A model generated the notes under the pieces. The model searched no databases. It saw only the letters and a program-made list of their open reading frames with translations, and was not told the DNA's origin. This document shows, piece after piece, positions 61,229-64,000 of a stretch of DNA of 64,000 nucleotides. The translations under genes and the position numbers were made by a program. Position 1 is the stretch's first letter. Each line of letters begins with the position of its first letter. The DNA comes from Nocardioides massiliensis. GTDB taxonomy: Bacteria > Actinomycetota > Actinomycetes > Propionibacteriales > Nocardioidaceae. The DNA lies in the NCBI RefSeq assembly GCF_030811215.1, contig NZ_JAUSQM010000001.1, positions 3,286,001-3,350,000 of the forward strand, written 5' to 3'.

Positions 61229-62343
61229 AGTGTGGCACGGGGGAACGCCATGAGCCGCATCTTGCCGATCGGTCCGCCGCAGCTCTCGCAGATCCCATAG
61301 GTCCCGTCGGCGATCCGGCCGAGGGCTCGTTCGGTCTGCAGCAGCATGTCGCGCGCGTTGTTGGCGATGCTGATCTCGTGGTCGCGCTCGAAGGTCGCCG
61401 ACCCGAGGTCGGCCTGGTCCTGGCCCGCCCCGTCGCCGGCGTCCCGCATGAGCGCGGACAGCTCCTCCTCGACCAGGTTGAGCTCACTGCGCAACCGGTC
61501 GCGGTCCTGGGTGAGCTCGGTCTCGACCTCGGCGAGCTCGGCCTTGGTCCACGGCCGCTCGTCGGCCTTGACGGCGAGCTTCTTCTGCGGTGCGGCCTTC
61601 TTGGGTGCGGCCTTCTTGGGTGCGGCCTTCTTGGGTGCCGACTTCTTGGCACCGGCCTTCTTCGCGGGCGCGGGTTTCGAGACGGCTCGCGCCGACGGTC
61701 GCTTCGCTCCCGTCCGCGCCGAGGCCTCCTCAACCTCTCGCTTCTTCCGGCTCGCGCTCGCAGGCTCGCGCGTCCCGGCGCTCGACTTCTTGGCGGGCGC
61801 AGCCTTCTTGGCGGGCGCCGACTTCTTCGCCGCCGCAGCCTTCTTGGCCGGCGCAGCCTTCTTGGCCGGCGCAGCCTTCTTGGCCGGCGCGGGTTTCGAG
61901 ACGGCTCGCGCCGACGGTCGCTTCGCTCCCGTCCGCGCCGAGGCCTCCTCAACCTCTCGCTTCTTCCGGCCCGCGCTCGCAGGCTCGCGCGTCCCGGCGC
62001 TCGACTTCTTGGCCGGCGCAGCCTTCTTGGCCGGCGCAGCCTTCTTGGCCGGCGCGGGTTTCGAGACGGCTCGCGCCGACGGTCGCTTCGCTCCCGTCCG
62101 CGCCGAGGCCTCCTCAACCTCTCGCTTCTTCCGGCCCGCGCTCGCAGGCTCGCGCGTCCCGGCGCTCGACTTCTTGGCGGGCGCAGCCTTCTTCGCACCG
62201 GCCTTCTTCGCGGTCGCCTTCTTCGCCGTCGTGGTCTTCGAGGTTGACTCCGCGGACTTCGTGGCGCTCGACCTCCGCCCGACGACCTTCTTCGCAGCCG
62301 CGGCCGTACGGCTCGCAAGCTTCCGGGTGGTCGAACGTGCCAT
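61192..62343 (-). CDS. DksA/TraR-type zinc-finger protein with Lys/Ala repeats
   Basis: 383 aa. The C-terminal ~115 residues are a DksA/TraR domain: coiled-coil KAELAEVETELTQDRDRLRSE and a four-Cys zinc finger (CESCGG...CMPC). The long N-terminal part (residues ~1-270) is Lys/Ala-rich, like histone H1 tails, and contains three near-identical ~45-residue units that include GTREPASAGRKKREVEEASA. DksA-like proteins bind RNA polymerase; the tail may bind DNA. ATG 62343 has AAGGAG upstream. Confidence 0.88.
   Translation of the reverse strand: MARSTTRKLASRTAAAAKKVVGRRSSATKSAESTSKTTTAKKATAKKAGAKKAAPAKKSSAGTREPASAGRKKREVEEASARTGAKRPSARAVSKPAPAKKAAPAKKAAPAKKSSAGTREPASAGRKKREVEEASARTGAKRPSARAVSKPAPAKKAAPAKKAAPAKKAAAAKKSAPAKKAAPAKKSSAGTREPASASRKKREVEEASARTGAKRPSARAVSKPAPAKKAGAKKSAPKKAAPKKAAPKKAAPQKKLAVKADERPWTKAELAEVETELTQDRDRLRSELNLVEEELSALMRDAGDGAGQDQADLGSATFERDHEISIANNARDMLLQTERALGRIADGTYGICESCGGPIGKMRLMAFPRATLCMPCKQREERR
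61670..62188 (-). repeat. three near-identical ~135-bp repeats inside the DksA-like gene
   Basis: Units begin (plus-strand view) at 61670, 61889 and 62054, each starting GCGGGTTTCGAGACGGCTCG and ending near 61803, 62023 and 62188. Spacers of different length are built of Lys-Ala-Ala-Pro codons. They keep frame. Confidence 0.9.
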
Positions 62344-62453
62344 GGCGGACGCTCCTTCGCGCATGGGTGTGCCGGCGATGTGTGCCGGGCCACAAGTTGC
62401 GGCGAGGATAACGGCCCCGCGCGCCGCGGCCAACGCGGCGCGCGGGCCCGACG

Positions 62454-64000
62454 TCAGGCCTTGCGCAGCTCGATGGTGGCGTTGCCGGCGTCACCCACGG
62501 TCACCGCGACCGCCTCGTCGCTGGTCTCCCCCGCCTCGAACGATGTCGCCAGCGTCTCCCCGGCGATCAGCTCGGCGTGCGCATCGGCGGCTGCCTGCAC
62601 CTGCTCGTCGCCACCGATCCGCAGCACGATCCGATCGCTGACCTCCAGGCCGGCGTCACGGCGTGCCTGCTGCACCGCGCGCACCAGGTCGCGCGCGACC
62701 CCTTCGGCCGCCAGCTCGGGGGTGACCAACGTGTCCAGGACGACGAACCCGCCCGCGGGAAGCACGCCGAGCGCGCTGTTGTCGTCCGTCGCCGCAGCGA
62801 CGGTCTCGAGGGTGTACTCACCCTCCTGCAACGCCAGCCCGCCGGCCGTGACCGCACCGGTCTCGTCGACGCTCCAGTCCCCGGCCTTGGCTGCACGGAT
62901 GGCAACCTGCACGTCCTTGCCCAGACGCGGCCCCGCCACCCGCGCGTTGACCGAGAGCCGCTGCGAGACGCCGTACGCCGCCCCCTCCGGGCTCGCCAGG
63001 TCGACCAGCCGCACGGACTTGACGTTGATCTCCTCGGCGATGATCGCCTCGAAGCCGCGCAGCGCCTCGGGGTCCTCGACGACGACGGTCAGCGACGCGA
63101 GCGGCAACCGGGTGCGCAGCTGCCGCGCCTTGCGCAGCGCGGACGCGGCCGAGCAGGCCGCTCGCACCTGGTCCATCGCCGACACCAACGCGTGGTCCGT
63201 CGGCAGCTCGTCGGCCTGCGGCCAGTCGGTCAGGTGCACCGACCGCTCGCCGGTCAGTCCGCGCCAGACCTCCTCGGTCACCAGCGGCAGCAGCGGTGCG
63301 GCCACGCGGCACGCGGTCTCGAGCACGGTGTAGAGCGTGTCGAACGCCTGGGTGTCCGCCTCACCGTCGACGGCCCAGAAGCGCTCACGGGAGCGACGGA
63401 TGTACCAGTTCGTCAGCACGTCGAGGAACGTGCGCGTGGCGTCGCAGGCGTCGGCGATCGCGTAGGAGTCCAGCGCCCTGGTGGTCTCCTCCACGAAGTC
63501 GCGGCACTTCGCCAGCAGGTAGCGGTCGAGCGGGTCGGTGGAGTCGGTACGCCGCTGCGCCGTGTAACCCTCCGGACCGGCGGTGTTGGCGTAGAGCGCG
63601 AAGAAGTACCAGCTGTTCCACAGCGGCATCAGCACCTGCCGCACCGAGTCCCGGATGCCCTGCTCGGTGACGACGAGGTTGCCCCCGCGCAGGATCGGGC
63701 TCGCCATGAGGAACCACCGCATCGCGTCCGCCCCGTCGCGGTCGAAGACCTCGCGGACGTCGGGGTAGTTGCGCAGCGACTTCGACATCTTGTTGCCGTC
63801 GGAGCCGAGCACGATGCCGTGGCTGATGCAGTTCTGGAACGCGGGTCGGTCGAAGAGCGCCGTCGCCAGGATGTGCAGCGTGTAGAACCACCCGCGGGTC
63901 TGGCCGATGTACTCGACGATGAAGTCACCCGGGAAGTGCCCCTTGCGCTCCCCGGTGCCGTCGAACCAGTCGGCGTTCTCGAACGGGTAGTGCACCTGGG
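62454..64000 (-). CDS. ileS: isoleucyl-tRNA synthetase, C-terminal part (runs off window)
   Basis: About 515 residues visible. KMSKS motif appears as [20 protein letters not shown], preceded by [18 protein letters not shown]. The anticodon-binding domain follows ([33 protein letters not shown]). The C terminus ends [15 protein letters not shown] without an obvious zinc module, like the eukaryote-type IleS of many actinobacteria. The 5' part lies beyond base 64000. Confidence 0.95.
   Translation of the reverse strand, partial: QVHYPFENADWFDGTGERKGHFPGDFIVEYIGQTRGWFYTLHILATALFDRPAFQNCISHGIVLGSDGNKMSKSLRNYPDVREVFDRDGADAMRWFLMASPILRGGNLVVTEQGIRDSVRQVLMPLWNSWYFFALYANTAGPEGYTAQRRTDSTDPLDRYLLAKCRDFVEETTRALDSYAIADACDATRTFLDVLTNWYIRRSRERFWAVDGEADTQAFDTLYTVLETACRVAAPLLPLVTEEVWRGLTGERSVHLTDWPQADELPTDHALVSAMDQVRAACSAASALRKARQLRTRLPLASLTVVVEDPEALRGFEAIIAEEINVKSVRLVDLASPEGAAYGVSQRLSVNARVAGPRLGKDVQVAIRAAKAGDWSVDETGAVTAGGLALQEGEYTLETVAAATDDNSALGVLPAGGFVVLDTLVTPELAAEGVARDLVRAVQQARRDAGLEVSDRIVLRIGGDEQVQAAADAHAELIAGETLATSFEAGETSDEAVAVTVGDAGNATIELRKA

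Noticed and set aside
61670-62188. Possible CRISPR-like repeat array
   Set aside because: Only three units of ~135 bp, in frame within a protein gene, with Lys/Ala-coding spacers; no cas genes.

Overview
High-GC actinobacterial chromosome, most like a Nocardioides-type member of the Propionibacteriales. The evidence is the very GC-rich codon use, many GTG and TTG starts, an actinobacterial his/trp arrangement with PriA, HGxxPAAW and trp-associated membrane proteins, a PdtaR-type ANTAR regulator, and a decaprenyl-phosphoryl-arabinose (DPA) locus. Most genes are on the minus strand. The conserved order (rpsA, polA, liv genes, ANTAR regulator, tRNA, pyk, gltBD, lgt, trp, his, dnaE, rluD, lspA, DksA-like, ileS) resembles the core of Streptomyces-type chromosomes. 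No phage, insertion sequence, CRISPR array or defence island was seen.

Layout. 1-2.6 kb: rpsA 5' part, a methyltransferase and a DUF3068-type protein. 2.7-18 kb: cell-envelope locus with a polytopic membrane protein, an O-acyltransferase, an AftD-type arabinofuranosyltransferase, two glycan-type enzymes (methyltransferase and GT4), a DUF2613 micropeptide, a GT-C-like membrane protein, DprE2, DprE1, the UbiA-type DPPR synthase and a flippase. 18-22 kb: polA, a thioesterase and an acetyltransferase. 22-28.5 kb: a branched-chain amino acid type ABC importer split into two convergent units (binding protein on +, livHMGF on -). The 0.6 kb between them is unusually structured. 28.5-37 kb: ANTAR regulator, a short-armed tRNA-Leu, pyk, gltBD. 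37-51.7 kb: one large his/trp region containing a heterodimeric ABC exporter and lgt. 51.7-64 kb: Lon-substrate-binding-domain protein, YbaK, DUF3352 protein, dnaE, acetyltransferase, rluD, lspA, a repeat-bearing DksA/TraR protein and the 3' part of ileS.

How the genes work together. UbiA, DprE1 and DprE2 make decaprenyl-phosphoryl-arabinose, the donor an AftD-type enzyme uses to build surface arabinan. The his and trp genes are overlapped by 4 to 14 bases and share PriA, which can serve both pathways. Lgt and LspA both act on lipoproteins such as the binding protein at 22.1 kb.

The most unusual signals are in non-coding DNA. (i) An inverted pair of ~83-bp elements has a near-identical core and terminal stems that differ between copies but stay self-complementary, beside a four-way-junction-like fold. 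(ii) A 20-bp palindromic motif recurs upstream of pyk, hisF and hisA. (iii) At about ten genes a TANNNT -10 box lies 6-8 nt before the start codon, implying leaderless mRNAs.
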